Shown: positions 9,861 through 21,429 of the stretch, in pieces | Position numbering within the stretch: position 1 is the stretch's first letter | Layout: each line of letters begins with the position of its first letter | Assembly: GCF_030253575.1 (NCBI RefSeq) | Contig: NC_080567.1 | Location: 31,694,501-31,758,500, forward strand | Length of the DNA: 64,000 nucleotides | Origin: Rhododendron vialii | Taxonomy: Eukaryota; Streptophyta; Magnoliopsida; Ericales; Ericaceae | Direction of reading: 5' to 3' | Made by a program: the position numbers and the translations under genes | The notes under the pieces: generated by a model | The model's input: the letters and a program-made list of their open reading frames with translations, nothing else | Told to the model about the DNA's origin: nothing | Databases searched by the model: none

Positions 9861-12800
9861 GCTTGCTTGCAACGATCATCATTAGGCTTTCTACGAGCAT
9901 CATGGAGACGAATGGCACTGAACCAGAGTACAGGAAGTGTTCGAATAGTAATAAGAAACATAGGTACACAAGAGAATCACCTAGAACTAGCATAGTGGGA
10001 ACTAGCATAGTGGCCTTCCCAGGTACAAACACCTGGACCACTATTATCTCTCCTTGCCAAAGAATGAGTCATCCCATTCCTACTCCTACTCGCAAACGTA
10101 AACTCACACTGATTAAAATCCAAACACCCATAGCAGCGAGGCCGACAAACGTATCGATATGATTAGTCATAGGACCGCCACCACCATCGTCTTCCTTCGT
10201 AAGGGAAAGACATTGAGATTAATGATTATGGACAAAAGATTAACTCATGTGATTTACCAGGGGAAATAAAAAAGATCAACTCATGTGAACTGCAGTAGCA
10301 GTTGGATTCTCCTTCACTTGAGTCATCTGTTGAGGCTTCACAGAAATGAATTTGCTAATGACAGGTCACAGGCTTCACTTTTTCAACAATCTTGATTATA
10401 ACCAAAAACAGGACCTGGTAAACCACCACCATTCCCAACAATATCCCAAGATCAACCCACTTGGAATACCCCATTTCCACTTGAAATTCATCTCTCAAAA
10501 TTTCTTCACCGCTGATGATCACAACGAATCCCCCTGTTTGGTCACTAGAAAAATACAATCCTTCATATTCGTTCTTGCAGACTCCCTGATACGCATACTT
10601 GTGGAGCGCGATGTAGTACACAGGGTATTTCCACAACAGCTTGGGGAGATCATTTGGCAACTGAAAGAACCCTGATCCTAACATCATTAACCCTTGAATT
10701 CCTCCACCTGCGATATGCCCATGAGGAAGTTTGGTACGATGCTCGCAACGGTCATCATTAGGCTCTCGACGAGCATCATGCAGGTGAATAACACCAAATC
10801 GAAGTACACAAAGTGTTCAAATCCTCTTTGGAGTCCGGTTAGGTAATAGGCTAGTGCTCCAGGAATTAGTGAGATCAGGAGCAAATATGGCACAGAAGAG
10901 AGTGTGTTGCCTATGACAAATGCAGTGGTGCTATAGTGACCATTTAGTCTTCCACTTCAAAAATCTGGATAGATTTGGGGAAAGTTTAAAAGTAACAAGA
11001 AAAAGATACAGAATTCGTGCACATGACACTCCCAAGGCATAGGGGCTACGGGCCACAGAACTATGGGCTTACACCGTTTGAGTTTTCTTTTAATTTTTAC
11101 TAGAGCCTTGGCAAAACTTAGTTGAAAATTAGGTCGTGACATGCATGACATTCAACTAATTTGGAGCCATACATTACTACTACAACTACGTAAGAGAGGG
11201 GATCACAATCTTTTCCTACGTTCATATCTTCCACGAACGAGGGGAAGCCACCAATTGCCATGAAAGTAAGGAATGAAGTTATAAACATGAGGAGTGCACC
11301 TCTGGGCTGAAAATAATCACAACCATACTTATCAATATTGCCTTTCTTGTTGCACAAATCTGTAAAAGATGGAATCAAACATTCTATTTGTTGCATCCTA
11401 ACTTCAGTGAATTCTTTACCTCTCCAATAATGACATATACACATCGAATTTTCATTGAAAACCTTCTACATTGCATAAGTTCTGATGGCACGCGTCTTTT
11501 TAGCAACAAATGCTATCCTACCTTCACAATATTAAGTGTTCACTTTTTCAACAACTACAACAACAAAACCCATTAGTCCCCAATCATTGGGGGTATGGGT
11601 GGAGGGGGATTGGAGATAGACCTGACCTTTGGCAATATGCACAAAGTGGCTGCTCTCAGAATACCATTGAAACAGTGCCCCCCCCCCCCATACCTGTTTT
11701 GCTGCGGAATTATGCCCCCAAATCAAAGCCAAATGGTATCAAAGAGGGCAGGCCTAAAAACTCAAATCAATTTATATGCACGTTACCATACTTCCTTTGG
11801 CAATATGCAAAAAGTGTTCACTTTTTCAAAAAAGAAAAAATGGTGAAATTGTTTTGCTCCTCTGTTTCTTTCTTGGATTGAACTGTAACTCGTGCCAACG
11901 TCATAGTAGAGAGTTCCCAAACTGACAGCCAAAGCGATATAGATTGCTGGGCGCAGCCAGTAATAACCAACATAGCGAGACATGTTGATAGAAGACCTTT
12001 TGGTGAGAACAAGACATTGAGTAGAGAAGCTAGCATGGCTTCTGTTCGTCTCAAGTGATCCACCTCCCTGAAATACTCAGGAACAGTTGCCGGTATATTA
12101 TGTCCATCAGATTCACAACAAAAATGATAAATTCCAAGTTTTACTTTTTTCCTGAGTTACCTTTTTGCATATGTCAGAAACTTGTCTTTTAACTCTTTGA
12201 TGGCTATCAGATGACTTATAGGATGCTACGAGAATGTTGATCACTTCCTCTTTCACTACCTTTCCTGTAGATCCATGCTCTATGTCCTGTTAAAATGTTC
12301 AATCTTATCTAAGTACGAAGTTTTTCCGATAATTAAACAATTTATTAGAAAGATCAAACACTAAGTATGAAGTTGAATACATCAAAACAAAGGTGCAGTT
12401 CAATAAGGTTGTTACCTCGTCAAAATCTGTGTTTATCATTCTAAGGAATTGATCAGATGGATTCCGAAGAGTCGGGTAAATGAAGCCGTTTGATGTGAAA
12501 AACTTCAACGAATCAAAATCAAGAATGAATGAATTAGTAGCTACACAAACTTTTTTATGAAAACACTTCCATGATGTATACATGGAATTTCCTTTGCTCT
12601 TACCTCATTTGTGGTGCTAGCAGGGCCAAAGTACACCACTCTACCCAAAGACAAGAGACAAAGGTTGTCGAACAGTTCGAACACTTCACTGCTTGGTTGA
12701 TGGATGGCCGCGATGATAGTCCTCCCCTCTCTTTGCTCTAGTTGGGTGATTCTACTCATGACATAGTAGGAAGCTGCACTATCTAGTCCGCTCGTTGACT

Positions 12801-13270
12801 CATCGAGGAAAAGAAGCTTTGGGCGTGTCAGGATCTCAATGCAAATGGTCACCCGCCTCCTTTGGCCCCTGCTGAGGCCCTTGGTGCCCCAGCCTCCAAT
12901 TCTTGTGTTCATACAATCGTGCAATCCCTCGTATCGTGATTTCTGCTCTCTCCTTTTTTTTGGATTTGGACATGGAGTTCGGTAGCTGAAATTGAGCGGA
13001 GTAGTAAACGGCTTCTATGACCGTTAACGTTGCAATCAAGGTTTCATCTTGAGTCACATAAGCCTGATTTGATGACAAACAGAAAAAAAGTAGTTATTGA
13101 AGGGATTGGAGTTTTTAAATAAGTTGAGGATTTTTATTTATTTTTAATCCTTACCGATGTTCCATAAGCCAGAGCCTGTTTGCGACCATTAATTAGAATA
13201 TCAACAATGTGTCTAGTGTTGGCTCTCAATCTTCCTGCAATTTTTGATATGTTACTAAATCTACCAAGAG

Positions 13271-14229
13271 GAGAAAATCTTGTTTACGGACTCAATCGTG
13301 ACCGTCCAAAAGTGTTCTAGACGGTTTAGATTTTAATGAAACTTTTCCGGGTAAGAGTAACTCTTCCCCGGAAAAGTTTCATTACAATCTGTTGGAAATC
13401 CGGTCTTCAGAATGATGAAAGTAATGTGATCGTCTCTTCAAAATCTGGAAACAAAAGAATCCATTCGAGTCGCGTTGAAGAACGTTTTCCTAAAGACAGT
13501 ATTTGTCCCCACCAGAAGGTGTGCACTGGGTTACAGCAAATCCGCCTTCAAGATAAATCGAATTCGAACTCTAGGTTCTTTCTGTTTGCGTTTGCACAAA
13601 CGAAGACAGACAAAATATCCACTTAGCGAACGTATAAGAACCAAGGACTAATATTCTATTTCTGTGGAATAATAGAATATCGGTTTGTCATTTTAGGAAG
13701 AGAATGTGTAGAGAGAAATAGATCAATTCAGCATGGAATTTTTCCGATGTCTCGAATGACTTTACAAATGGCCTATTTATAGACTTATAGGCACCCTTGT
13801 ATGAAAGGTTGTGTGTTTTGGAAGAAACACACATTAGAATAGTCATGTCTTTTAAAGACACTAGTTAGGAAAGGTCATGTCTATTGAATATATTTAATTA
13901 GAAGGAAGCATGTCTCTTGGTAGGCACCATTTCATGAAACATTTAATTAGAAGCTAGGGTCATGCCTCTTGGAGGCACCCCCATGTTTCACATCATTTCC
14001 CAAACGTACAAATCCTAATTTAATGGGTGTTACAACCATTTACATAAAGTCACAACTCATGAGAAAATATGTAGCAACTTTTCACAAAAATCTCACTCAG
14101 CACCTTTCCAAAAATTCCAAACTAAAATCCAATTTATTTTGAAAAAAAACTCCAACAAAATCTGGACCATCGAGAACACTTTTGGATGGTCACAATTGTT
14201 TACAGCACCTCCGTAAACAAGATTTTCTC
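13271..14229. mobile_element. MITE with GAGAAAATCTTG ends, in intron 1 of alpha-1
   Basis: The left end GAGAAAATCTTGTTTACGGA and the right end (complement of GTAAACAAGATTTTCTC) are inverted. ACTTTTGGACGGT-type words lie just inside both. A 768-bp solo LTR occupies most of the interior. The same element, without the LTR, sits at the same intron position in alpha-2 (23871-24158), so it predates the split of those copies. Related pieces lie at 19215-19375 and 39510-39680. A target duplication is not clear. Confidence 0.7.
13390..14157 (-). mobile_element. solo LTR (fossil), family shared with 25401-26156
   Basis: Begins TGTTGGAAATCC and ends AACTCCAACA, with the TG...CA termini of an LTR. CAATC precedes it and AAATC follows, a 5-bp target duplication with one difference. 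It is colinear along its length with the LTR at 25401-26156. No internal region, so it arose by LTR-LTR recombination. It is nested in a MITE within intron 1 of alpha-1 and absent from alpha-2, so it is younger than that duplication. Confidence 0.8.
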
Positions 14230-14872
14230 ATAAGTAAATACTTTTACGCATAAGTTGTGACATTTGGAAAAAAGAAGAAGCGATTCTGACATTGGTTTTT
14301 ATAGGTGCATCGCACAGGAGATACGTGCACTTGTTTGTCAGTATCAGAGTGTATATCATTGTCCTGAAAATGGGAAAATAGTACACGTACCTGCTAAGGC
14401 GTCAAGTAGGGTAGTCTTGCCACAGCCGGAAGGGCCCATTACGCGGCTAAGACCTCACCGGGCTGCGAATAACCCGTAAGGCCTTGGACGATGGATCTCC
14501 GTCTACCTTTTATATCCGAAACCGTGACCCATAAATCCTCCCATGTCACAGAAATGCCTCCGTCGTCGTTCAACAGAGGTTCAACTCTAACGTCCTCGTG
14601 ATCTACCATTACTCCATGGTACTCTGGCAATATTGGACTAGTGCTGGTTTCCACCTCCACTGAGTGAATCTTGATTATCGGTATGTGTGTCTGATGAGTT
14701 GAGGTTGATCAGTTGAGAGGTACCCACATTAGGTTCCCTGGAGTGTTGAAGTGTGGACATTGTTCTATCGTGTGTATTTAAGAGAGAAAGAGAGAGTGGT
14801 GAGAGGACATGCAGTGACAAGGGAAGGCAGAGTTCTGCTTATATTGACTTGTGCTCGGTTATTGAGAAATCT

Positions 14873-15115
14873 CATGCCTTGTTAATTTGGATCACTTCTT
14901 AGAAAATTATTTTTCAACTCAAAAAAAACTCATTATCTATACTTTCAATCATTATTCTAATTTCTTTCTCATTTCTCCAATTATTTTTCTCATTTCTCTC
15001 TCTATCTCTCTCCACTCACCCTACCTTCAATCATTACTTTAATTTCTCTCTCTATTCATTACTCAAAAACCAAACTCAAAAATTTTCAAAATATCATCCA
15101 AACAAAACATCAGTT
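14873..15115. mobile_element. MITE-like insertion upstream of alpha-1
   Basis: The alpha-1 upstream region carries about 240 bp that are absent at the matching place in alpha-2 (near 25322). GTTATTGAGA-AATCT flanks it on the left and GTTATTGAGATTTCT on the right, a likely target duplication. The ends (TGCCTTGTT...GGAT and the complement of ATCCAAACAAAACATCA) look loosely inverted. The interior is TCTCTC- and AATCATT-rich. Confidence 0.5.
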
Positions 15116-15179
15116 ATTGAGATTTCTTCTTGCATTCAGTGCGAATCTTTATTAGTCAGTAGGTGGGGTGGTGAGATAT

Positions 15180-15790
15180 CTTCTAGTATTAATCGAATTC
15201 GATGTAAGTGGCCCGAACACCTAAGTTATAAACCAACGGTTTGAGGATTTTCCAGGACTTGTAGATCTCCAATTTATGTCTACCACGTTTTTTGTGCAGT
15301 AAGCCACAGAAGTCAATTATTTTTTGCCCTGTTCTGATTGTACTAAGGTTGGTGCGAAGTATAAATTCTCGACAGCAGAAAGTGCTCCGCTTACTTTCAT
15401 CACCTTGGGGCAAACACAAAGAACAAATTTTATTTTTAGTTTTTTATATCGAACCCACAGATTAGGCCTAGATTTTCCATTAATGGGTTGTTAACTTTTT
15501 AAAATTGAACTAAAAAAGAGTTTGTTCTTTATCTCCAACTTTCTGATCAATTTAAATGTAATATAGTTATTGTTAGCATAATACAGTATTATGAAAGATT
15601 ATTTTTTTGAAGGTATATTATGAATGATAATGTTACCAAGTTAGGTCTAGGTTAATAATGGCATGCTAAGGCTATGTCTTAAGTAATACAATGAATGAAT
15701 GCAGTACTTGACAATCAACTTTTTTTTTTAAGAGTCATAAGAATGCACATAACTGGGGAAATATACACATCCTTTTCATTTCGTTGTGTT
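15180..15790. other. non-genic stretch between alpha-1 and beta-1
   Basis: Sequence at 15140-15200 matches 25330-25390 upstream of alpha-2, so it belongs to the duplicated block. The rest is AT-rich with no gene or repeat that I recognise. Confidence 0.5.
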
Positions 15791-15792
15791 GG

Positions 15793-16822
15793 GCTCTAGC
15801 CTGCTGGTTGGCTCGTCGAGGAAAAGGAGCTTCGGGCACGTCAGAATCTCGATGCAGATGCTCACTCGCCTCTTTTGGCCCCCGCTGAGGCCTTTGGCTC
15901 CCCACCCTCCGATTCTCGTGTTCATGGACTTCTGCAATCCCATCTCTCTTATCGTCGTCTCCGCCCTCTCCTTTTTTTCAGATTTCGTCATTGAGTTTGG
16001 GAGTTGGAGCTGAGCGGAGTAGTACACGGCTTCCTTGACCGTTAGCGTTGTGATCAAAGTTTCGTCTTGAGTCACATAAGCCTTGTTTAATGAAATGCAA
16101 AACAAGTATGTTCAAGTGATGGTGAGTATTATAAAGATTACAGACAATTAATTTTGGGATGCTGTTTTTGGCGTTCCACTTTTTTTTTTGGATAAATAGG
16201 GCACTCCACTTTTAACATGAAGTGGAGCGTTTGTATATAACAGTGAAGCGCGAAAATCAATTTTCTTAATTTTGTTGGTAGGTTTATATTTTGCTTACTG
16301 ATGTTCCATAAGCCAAAGTCTATGTGCGACCGTTAATTAATCAAAATATCACCAGATTGTCTAGTGTTGGCTCCCAATCTCCCAGTAGTTTATCAGATTT
16401 CAACGAACGGTTCCTTAATTATTTACTAATTTATCAAAATTTGCACTCTTAACTGATTGTTTAGTACCTGCTAAGGCATCAAGAAGAGTGGACTTGCCGC
16501 AGCCGGAAGGACCCATTATGGCCAAGACCTCACCGGGCTGAGCGTAGTCCGTGAGGCCTTGAATGATGGGTCTCCGGCTACCCTTAGCATCTGGAACTGT
16601 CACCCATAAATCTTCCCACGTCAAGGAAATGCCGTTGTTGGCATTCGACGGAGGTCCAACTCCAGCAACCTGATGAGCTGCTTCTCCATGGTTTGGCATT
16701 GGAGTGGTTTCCAACTCTAGTGGGTTAATTTTGATTTCGAGGCTACTATGTGTGGCTGATCAGTTGGATTTCCGTTGAGAGTCAGCAACATATGGTTCCA
16801 TGGAGTGATGAAGGGAAGCCAT
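15793..16822 (-). pseudogene. ABCG 5' fragment, beta type (copy beta-1)
   Basis: Closest relative is the intact gene at 34.1-37.2 kb. Exon 1 (16468-16822, 355 bp, the same length as in the intact gene) keeps Walker [10 protein letters not shown]. Exon 2 (16299-16382) is 4 bp longer than the 80 bp of the intact copy. Exon 3 runs from 16081 down to about 15793 and ends abruptly after LFLDEPTS, inside the Walker B region. A TCA-to-TGA change gives a stop about 25 codons after the ATG. Exons 4-8 are absent. The promoter region upstream is retained, including a TTTATATAG box at 16940-16948. Confidence 0.88.
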
Positions 16823-16861
16823 AGCTAGATGTATTCACAAGATGTAGAGGGGCTATATATG

Positions 16862-16862
<1 letters not shown>

Positions 16863-16918
<56 letters not shown>
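16863..16918. repeat. (GA)n microsatellite in the beta-1 leader
   Basis: About 28 GA units lie between the TATA-like box and the ATG of beta-1. The intact beta gene has only about nine units at the same place (37254-37272), so it has expanded or contracted since the duplication. Confidence 0.95.
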
Positions 16919-16922
<4 letters not shown>

Positions 16923-17870
16923 GCTTTGAGATGGCAGAGTTTATATAGACTTAGCTTTGGAAAGGAAGTACGTACACGCAGAACATCAAAGAGAAATTTC
17001 CCTTTACTTCCTAGGTTAATATACTCAGTTTTATATGCTATTTAATTTTAGTTGGTAACACCACCTAGGAAGGAAGTTCGTTTTTAGAAATCTGCAGAAC
17101 ATAAATGTTTTTGGATACATTGCGAATTGTCTTAAGGAAAAATTATTTTGCGCTCAAGAGCATTGCTCTAGAGTATAGAATAACCTTTATGTCTTTAGTG
17201 CATGGGTGGAATAAATTGAAATGTGCCCCACCCATATTCTCCTTACAATTCAGGAATGACAACTCACACGGTATCCTAACTGAGTCACCAAATGTGGTCA
17301 CTATAGTATTGGTGTTAGAAAATATTAAAATGATTGAAAGCAAGATATTGTTGATTTGCTGACAATGTAATTTACAGATCGAGTTTATAGATCGAGGGCA
17401 AGTTCACGCTAAATTTTGCCGTCTTAAGAATAACGTCAAAATACCAGTTGTTTTCGGTAAAAATTCCAAGGTGCATCTAAATGGTATTTTTGAACCTTCC
17501 ATTTTGACAATTCGGACAAGATCTAGTCTTCACAGTGTAGACAAGAAATCAAAAATACCATTTACATGAGTTATGTATTTCACTAGGATGAAATTTACAA
17601 AGATTTTAATCGGGTCGCGACGAGAAATAGTTAGGCATACGTCGCAGCCCATAGGTGGAGCGCAGAGCTGCAATGCTCCAACAACTAGTTAGATTTGCGA
17701 ATCGTGTAGCACGGATCTTGTATCCGTCAATGAAAAACACTTGCGTCATACGAATCAACTGCATTTCATTCACACATTTAAGAGCAAGCCGTGCGAGGGT
17801 AACCAAGATGACAAGCCTTGGCTCAAACGTTTTTCTCGCGGATGCATCAAAGACCAAAATTCTCCAAACT

Positions 17871-18278
17871 TGTTAGGATCGTCATACACGCACGATATAC
17901 GAGTATAAACAGTAAAAAAATCAACACAGAGATATATGTGGTTCCCCAAAATCGGGTACGTCCACTGGAGCGAGAGCGACTGCTGTTCGTTGTTATCACA
18001 GTATGGAATAGGGTTTACAACATAGAGTATTTATACCTACTCTATTCTAACCCTAACCGGATTTGGCCTGTATCTCAAAAATACCCTTGTACGATACCGT
18101 ACCATACCGCGGGAGGCGTAGCGCTTTGCTCGACTCGTTAGCGATGAGCCAGATGTAGTCGCTCCTCTACGCTCCACTCATTGCGCTTCGCTCTACTCGT
18201 TCCGCACTGACATCTGACCTTCTTTTTAGAACTCTTTAGTATCTCTTCATATTTAACATATGAGCCATAATTCTAACA
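17871..18278 (-). mobile_element. Copia-type solo LTR (fossil)
   Basis: Begins TGTTAGGATCG and ends TTCTAACA. The two ends form the short inverted repeat TGTTAG/CTAACA. The interior has GAGATATATGTGGTTCCC and GGGTACGTCCA, words typical of the plus-strand view of plant Copia LTRs that lie on the minus strand. The duplicate region at 38340 reads straight through as CCAAACTGATGTT, an empty site. No second LTR or internal part is present. Confidence 0.8.
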
Positions 18279-18559
18279 CTGATGTTACATTGTATTTGTT
18301 CGATAATAGTACAACACGCCTAATTAATAAGGGACATCAGAAGCCAGAACGTAGGTTCATTGCATTTTGCAATCCCCATCTTCACAGGTGTACAAATAGC
18401 TACCAGGGAAAAAGAGAGATTCCTCGGAAACAAGTTTGAAAGCAATGGATACTATACTTGTAGCTCTACATGCAGGAAGGACAAGCTGCCATTTATCACT
18501 CTGAATGAAAATTAATGTTCCAATTTGAGATACTATTTGCAGGAGTTTTGTGGGTATAA

Positions 18560-18805
18560 GGTGGTGTTCTAGTTTCTGGAAAAATATTCTTTTTGAAAAA
18601 GAAGGTAATTTCAACCTAAAAAATTATGTGTTTATACAAATAATTTTTTACTAATATAGATTTTGTTTGATATATCTCATTAAGATATTTTAAACGGTGC
18701 AAAAAAAAATTGAAAAATTATTTTTCATTTTTGTTATATTTGATTTTGAAATAACATTCTTTTTGAAAAAGAAGATTTTGGATGAAAGCAGAACGGGGCC
18801 TAAAT
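18560..18805. mobile_element. MITE remnant (CTTTTTGAAAAAGAAG family)
   Basis: AT-rich element with TTCTTTTTGAAAAAGAAG at both sides and the word CGGTGCAAAAAAAAATTG inside, ending GAACGGGGCCTAAA. It is colinear with 38600-39105 in the duplicate and related to 49107-49351, where the ends are better preserved. Confidence 0.55.
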
Positions 18806-19214
18806 CAGTCGGCCTCGTTTTTCATGAGGAATTAATTATTCATTGGTCTTGCGACACCAATACGCAATGCCCCAACACCATTTTCTACCATACACTACTG
18901 TAAGTCTGTAAGATTCAAATACTTATAACTGAGTCCCACATAAATATGCGATGCAGAAAGGTAGTGAGTCACCGCCACAACCCTAAAAAAATTTCTTGGA
19001 GGTGGGCGGTGGGTGAATGGTGATGGAGAGAGTTTGAATTCCGGCCCTTTTGTTCGTAGTGTGGTTGGTGCGGAATATAAATTCTGGGTAGACTTTTGTA
19101 GACTATAATTAATACGACGAAAACGAAATTTGTTGGGATACGTATGGTACTTGTTTAAAGTTAAGACAAAAACGATAGTACCGATAGAAACTTATTATTC
19201 ACGGCTCCATGATA

Positions 19215-19375
19215 TTTCGGCATCTGTTTCTATTGGACGGTTTGAATTTAAATGAAACTTTTCAAGGGAAGAGTTTAATCATTAACATCTCGACTGTCCA
19301 AAATACTTTTGGACGGCTACGACTAACGCCGTAAACAACTATTCACGGCGGAACCGTGAAAAAGATTTTCTCATA
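19215..19375. mobile_element. MITE fragment of the GAGAAAATC family
   Basis: Contains GACGGTTTGAATTTAAATGAA, TACTTTTGGACGGCTACGAC and AAAGATTTTCTCAT, matching internal and end words of the element at 13271-14229. It is colinear with 39510-39680 in the duplicate. Confidence 0.55.
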
Positions 19376-19541
19376 CCGATATAGTATCATGGTTGTAAAA
19401 CACCAGATAAGAGCAATCAAACTTGTGCTTCCGAGCTATGTCCATTGGAGAAAGAGAAGGGCATTTTACTATTGCACAAAGAAAATTACAACGCTCCCCT
19501 CTCTCGCCGTAGCTCTCAATCTCTACAAGTTCTTAACTTAA

Positions 19542-20956
19542 CGGCCCGTTTGGATGCGGGGAAAGAATTTGGGGTATTAATTAATAAGGGGATAAGATAG
19601 TAGGGGATATTAGTTAGTAAGGGATGATCCACATTGATGTGATGTTTATGAAGGATGTATTAAATAATAGGTTATTTGGATGAAGTATTAGAGAATAGGG
19701 ATTAAATAGTAATTCGTTTGGATGGAGGATTAATAGGGGTATAAGAAAGGTGGATGATGCAAAAAGCTGTTAAATGACTATTTTTCTCTTGTGCAGTATT
19801 AAATTAGATTATTCATTAAATTAAATATATAATTATAAAATTCAACTTCTATTTTTTTTCACACATGATTAATAAAAAATTATTTAACTAATATAATAAT
19901 TATATAAAATATTAACATTTCGTTTTTTAAGTGCTTTATTATATTTATGTTATACTTTTAAAAATTATGAAATTTTAAAATGTTAAATTACATACCTATT
20001 ATATGGATAAAATAAATTCAGTTTAAAGAGGTTGAAAAAAAATTTAACTATTTTTTTTAATATATAAACTGTCTAAAGAGGTTGGAAATTAAGTGTTCCA
20101 AATTTCAATCCGTTTGAATCGGTGGAAAGATTTTAGTTTTCTGATCATTTTATTCTAAATTGTCATAATTAAATTTTGACTCTATAACTCTCGTTAATTA
20201 GCCTCTAAGAGATATTTAATTCTACAACTTTCTTAGAGCTAATCAATGAGAGCCCCAAAGTCAAAATTAAATTATGACCATTTAGGATAAAATGATTATA
20301 AAACTAAAATATTTCAATTGATTCAAATGAATTGAAATTTGAAACACTTAATTTTTTTCTCGGCTTTTCCCACACCAAGCCTTACGGTGTTCATTTTAAT
20401 TTTTTTCCGGTCAAACTGTTCATTTTAATTGATTAGTGGTGGGGCACTTTCCTTTGTTATTTTCTTTGTTCTTATCGCCAAAGCCCAAGAGGGAGAGAGA
20501 AAGAGAACGGCGGCAGCAGCAGCAGCAGCAACAGTAGCAGGAGGAGGAGGAGGAGGAGAAGAAGAAGAAGAGAGAACGGCTACGACACACTCCCTCTCTC
20601 CGATCCCAGGTGAATGTCACGACCAGATTAGTCCTCCCTCTCTCCGATCTACTGTTCTTTTTCTTCCTGTTCTTGTTTCGCTGTTCATTGTCAAACTCAG
20701 GCGGGTTGGGGGAGGGGGATAAAGAGGGGTAAAATCGTTCAATTTGCAGGGGTATTGGGAGATAACTTAATAACACCTCAAACACCATCCATGACTTGGA
20801 CCCCCGAATCCCCCCTTCTCCGGTCTTAGTTAAGGAGGAGGATAAACCAGTACCCCTCAGTTTGTGGCATCCAAACGGGGGGTAAAGCGTGGGCTCCAGG
20901 TCTTATACAGAGGTGGAAACTAATCCCTCCTCCTATGGACGCATCCAAACGGGCCA
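19542..20956. mobile_element. PIF/Harbinger-like non-autonomous element with TAA target duplication
   Basis: Ends are CGGCCCGTTTGGATGCG and its complement CGCATCCAAACGGGCC, with TAA on each side (19539-19541, 20957-20959). The duplicate at about 39840-39855 reads AACTTAAATCAC uninterrupted, an empty site that confirms the borders and the TAA duplication. The 1.4-kb interior has no transposase. It contains a nested hairpin at about 20090-20350 and a block at 20470-20640 that looks like the leader of a host gene (AGC and GGA repeats, CT-rich, then a GTGAAT donor-like site). Confidence 0.82.
20090..20350. repeat. hairpin repeat unit inside the Harbinger-like element
   Basis: Sequence around TCCGTTTGAATCGG ... 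TCATTTTATTCTAAA returns in reverse complement (TTTAGGATAAAATGA ... GATTCAAATGAATTG) about 130 bp later. The same unit family occurs in several copies at 50.15-51.40 kb. Confidence 0.7.
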
Positions 20957-21429
20957 TAAATCACGACACTATACACATTATGCTTGACACTAAAAAATTG
21001 AGTCAGAGGCGCTGCTCCTGAATCCCCGATGTGCCTCAATCCATCTACGGGACATCCTTAATAATTTAGAGATTATACCAATAAACGCGAGACACCCGAT
21101 CACAATGTACTTTTTTTTTTCTTTCTCTTAACACAACATACTAGCTTTGAATTGTTTCTTTGCTTGTTTTCGACCTGAGGCATGTCACTTGCTGTCTCTT
21201 TTATCAATAGCTCGAACCAGGCAGCCGTCGACAATTTGGCCCACAGCAGGGGAACGTCCATTGTCATGGAAATGACTTCCGGGGAGAACACAGAGCAGCC
21301 ATACGCAAGGAGCCTTGGCTACCTCAAATTCCTCAAAACGAATAGGACCCACCAGCCTTTGGCCTTGTTTGCTACATGGAAAACCCAAGTGTGTATCACA
21401 TTCTACTATTCTAGAGTGTTCTGTTTTGT

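Larger units (their letters stand above)
8069..9948 (-). pseudogene. ABCG transporter fragment, beta type, last exon only (copy beta-0)
   Basis: Minus-strand sequence at 8069-8516 matches the C-terminal exon of the intact gene at 34.1 kb. It includes the last membrane segment (GILFGMVVMYRVLFW) and the tail [10 protein letters not shown], which is closer to the intact beta gene than to the alpha copies. Homology stops at about 8516 within the GNFLMG-like region and resumes at about 9861 for some 90 bp ([13 protein letters not shown]). A 1.34-kb insertion therefore splits the exon. No other exons of this copy are found here. Several frame changes and a divergent tail show that it is not functional. 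Confidence 0.8.
10276..14760 (-). pseudogene. ABCG half-transporter pseudogene, alpha type (copy alpha-1)
   Basis: All eight exons of the family structure are present: 14391-14760, 13155-13234, 12604-13063, 12416-12502, 12161-12286, 11873-12067, 11220-11306 and 10276-10963. The start reads MSTLQHSREPN. It is broken: exon 1 has one frame change before the VEVET region and another at the Walker A motif (GCGGCTAAG where the alpha-2 copy has AGCCAAG); exon 3 is 5 bp short (460 rather than 465) after ERAEITI; the exon 6 donor is lost (GAAAG where alpha-2 has GTAAG); exon 8 has a 1-bp loss after NFLMG and an early stop after KVKPVTCH. The ABC signature reads LSRGQ instead of LSGGQ and Walker B is followed by DES. 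Intron 1 contains a MITE with a solo LTR inside it. Confidence 0.9.
15793..21420. repeat. segmental duplication, left copy (partner 36227-40300)
   Basis: The 5' part of the beta gene and about 4.6 kb upstream of it are colinear with 36227-40300. Both carry the same promoter, the stretch around GTCTTTAGTGCATGGGTGG, the MITE remnants at 18.6 and 38.6 kb, and the block near ATCCCCGATGTGCCTCAATC. The left copy has two additional insertions (17871-18278 and 19542-20956); the right copy has one (38787-39041). It is non-coding outside the ABCG exons. Confidence 0.9.

Noticed and set aside
20420-20788. A protein-coding gene with Ser/Leu- or Gly/Glu-rich frames on both strands
   Set aside because: Frames come from AGC and GGA repeats and CT-rich sequence; the block fits a captured untranslated leader better.
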